A stretch of DNA of 6,992 nucleotides from assembly GCA_009782655.1 (NCBI GenBank), contig WRIQ01000059.1, forward strand, positions 1 through 6,992. Reading direction: 5' to 3'. The position numbers were made by a program, and so were the translations under genes. The stretch is from Prolixibacteraceae bacterium (GTDB taxonomy: Bacteria > Bacteroidota > Bacteroidia > Bacteroidales > Prolixibacteraceae). The number at the start of each line of letters is the position of its first letter. Position 1 is the stretch's first letter. Positions 6,278 to 6,992 of the stretch are shown here, piece by piece. The notes under the pieces are model-generated. The model searched no databases. It was not told the origin of the DNA and saw only the letters and a list, made by a program, of their open reading frames with translations.

Positions 6278-6529
6278 ATGGAGGCATTAGTTGTTGAGAA
6301 AAAAAGAAAAAACATTGATATTCCGATAGATACATTTCGTAATTTATCTATCCGGGCAGTTTCCGAAGGTAGAAGTCTTAAATCTTTTATTGAAAACTTA
6401 CTTGTGATGGAAGCTAACGCTTTGAGCGATGAAGAATTATATCTTTATCTTCTTAAAAACAAGCCACAAGGCGATGTGTATTTGAACGAAACTGAACAAA
6501 ATGAATTTGAAAATTGGCTTGGAATATGA
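6278..6529 (+). CDS. Antitoxin, ribbon-helix-helix-like, of a RelE/ParE-type module
   Basis: This is an 83-residue cytosolic protein, the first gene of a two-gene plus-strand module. Residues about 9-45 fit a ribbon-helix-helix DNA-binding fold: a basic lead (KKRKN), a short alternating strand (IDIPID, 13-18), helix A (TFRNLSIRAVSEG), a turn, and helix B beginning SLKSFIENLL (33-42). The C-terminal part (about 48-83) is acidic and contains SDEELYLYLL and NETEQNEFENWLGI, the kind of flexible region that wraps and neutralises the toxin. Its stop overlaps the toxin start (ATGA, 6526-6529). It probably represses its own promoter through the palindromes just upstream. I do not recognise the exact family. 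The module is distinctly more AT-rich than the arg operon, which suggests separate acquisition. Confidence 0.75.
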   Translation: MEALVVEKKRKNIDIPIDTFRNLSIRAVSEGRSLKSFIENLLVMEANALSDEELYLYLLKNKPQGDVYLNETEQNEFENWLGI

Positions 6530-6822
6530 ATGTTAAAATTTCAAGAGAATTTGAAAAATCGGCAAAAAAATTATCGGGAAAATACAGAGAGTCATTGAAA
6601 AATGTGATATTAGAAATTCGAGCAGCACAATCGGTAGTTGATATTGGAAATTGCAAAAAATTAATAGGTTACAATTCGATTTATCGTATTCGATTAGGTG
6701 ATTATCGCGTATTTTTTCTGTTCGAAATTGTAGATCTAACTGTTTTTCTAAAATATTTGGTCGGTAGAGGTGAGGCTTATAGCAAAGAATATCAAGAAAA
6801 ATTGAAACTCAAAGATGATTAA
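6526..6822 (+). CDS. Toxin of the RelE/ParE superfamily
   Basis: This 98-residue protein has the size and pattern of RelE/ParE-superfamily toxins. The N-terminal strand and helices (MNVKISREFEKSAKKLSGKY) lead to helix LKNVILEIRAA (24-34). The beta-sheet core SIYRIRLGDYRVFFLFEI (51-68) carries the hallmark YRIRxGDYRV, and a last strand VFLKYLVGRGEAYS (73-86) follows. Basic and aromatic residues R54, R56, R61, R81 and Y85 occupy positions where RelE-type mRNA interferases keep catalytic residues. This would make it a ribosome-dependent or free mRNA endonuclease, but ParE-like gyrase poisoning cannot be excluded. I chose the ATG at 6526, which gives the ATGA overlap with the antitoxin, over an in-frame TTG at 6514 that would only add MAWN. 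The gene appears intact. Confidence 0.8.
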   Translation: MNVKISREFEKSAKKLSGKYRESLKNVILEIRAAQSVVDIGNCKKLIGYNSIYRIRLGDYRVFFLFEIVDLTVFLKYLVGRGEAYSKEYQEKLKLKDD

Positions 6823-6895
6823 AATATCTATGGAAGAACGCATCTTTTTGTATGAAAACGGGTGAATAAGATTATGACTCTGAGAATCAATAGAA

Positions 6896-6981
6896 AAGCA
6901 CGTAGTGCTTATGGGTTTATAGCCGTGCGCGACAGCGCACGGACACGGAGCACACCCCCATCATGCGCCGCGTAGCGGTGC
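6896..6981. repeat. Cluster of three hairpins downstream of the TA module
   Basis: After the toxin stop, 6823-6895 holds nothing recognisable beyond tiny ORFs. Then three hairpins follow. AAGCAC-GTA-GTGCTT (6896-6910) has perfect 6-bp arms. CCGTGCGC-GACA-GCGCACGG (6923-6942) has perfect 8-bp arms and a very GC-rich stem. GCGCCGC-GTA-GCGGTGC (6965-6981) has 7 pairs including one G-T wobble. The first and third share a CGTAG tip. None is followed by a T-run, so an ordinary terminator is unlikely, though the second stem could slow polymerase. The cluster continues toward the window edge and looks like part of a longer extragenic repetitive element of the REP type. Confidence 0.65.
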
Positions 6982-6992
6982 TGCAGTTGTAA

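Noticed and set aside
6514..6525. Upstream TTG start for the toxin
   Set aside because: It would add only four residues (MAWN) inside the antitoxin gene. The ATG at 6526 gives the typical ATGA overlap and a normal N-terminal strand.
6874..6975. Possible 33-residue ORF downstream of the toxin (starting MTLRINRKAR)
   Set aside because: It runs through the hairpin array, so its sequence is dictated by the repeats. No promoter or family resemblance was seen.
6923..6992. Integron attC site or CRISPR repeat at the right end
   Set aside because: No GTTRRRY/RYYYAAC pair was found, and there are no regularly spaced identical repeats. The three hairpins differ in sequence and length.

Overview
The window looks like a chromosomal segment from a member of the Bacteroidota, most likely Bacteroidales. 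The grounds are three. The carbamoyltransferase belongs to the succinylornithine-type (ArgF') family known from Bacteroides fragilis. The two best promoter candidates fit the Bacteroidota consensus (TAnnTTTG at -7). Start codons are preceded by A-rich stretches, not strong Shine-Dalgarno sequences.

Positions 1-5992 are one tightly packed minus-strand arginine operon. In transcription order it reads argR repressor, a GNAT N-acyltransferase with a cysteine-rich module, argG, argC, argD, argF', then the 5' part of hisA, which runs off the left edge. Gaps are short (ATGA overlap for argG/argC; 11-130 bp elsewhere), so one transcript from the argR promoter could cover everything, with a possible weak internal start before argD. 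Pro90 of ArgF' marks it as succinylornithine-specific. This implies a succinylated arginine pathway, with the GNAT protein as the obvious candidate for the first step (N-succinylglutamate synthase, filling the ArgA role). The kinase (argB), deacylase and argH are not in the window and must lie elsewhere.

Positions 5993-6050 hold the control region. Two ArgR operator-like boxes lie exactly 21 bp apart: 18-bp boxes with a 3-bp spacer, the classical tandem ARG-box layout. The upstream box lies over the -7 promoter element, which suggests that ArgR represses its own operon by blocking the promoter.

Positions 6060-6277 are non-coding, with a short direct repeat, a strong inverted repeat and a divergent promoter. 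Positions 6278-6822 (plus strand) encode a two-gene toxin-antitoxin module: a ribbon-helix-helix-like antitoxin and a RelE/ParE-superfamily toxin joined by an ATGA overlap. It is clearly more AT-rich than the arg operon. Positions 6823-6992 carry three consecutive hairpins. Two of them share an RCGnAGYG tip that also occurs at 6151-6158, on the other side of the toxin-antitoxin module. The last ~900 bp therefore look like an accessory insertion next to a core biosynthetic operon.
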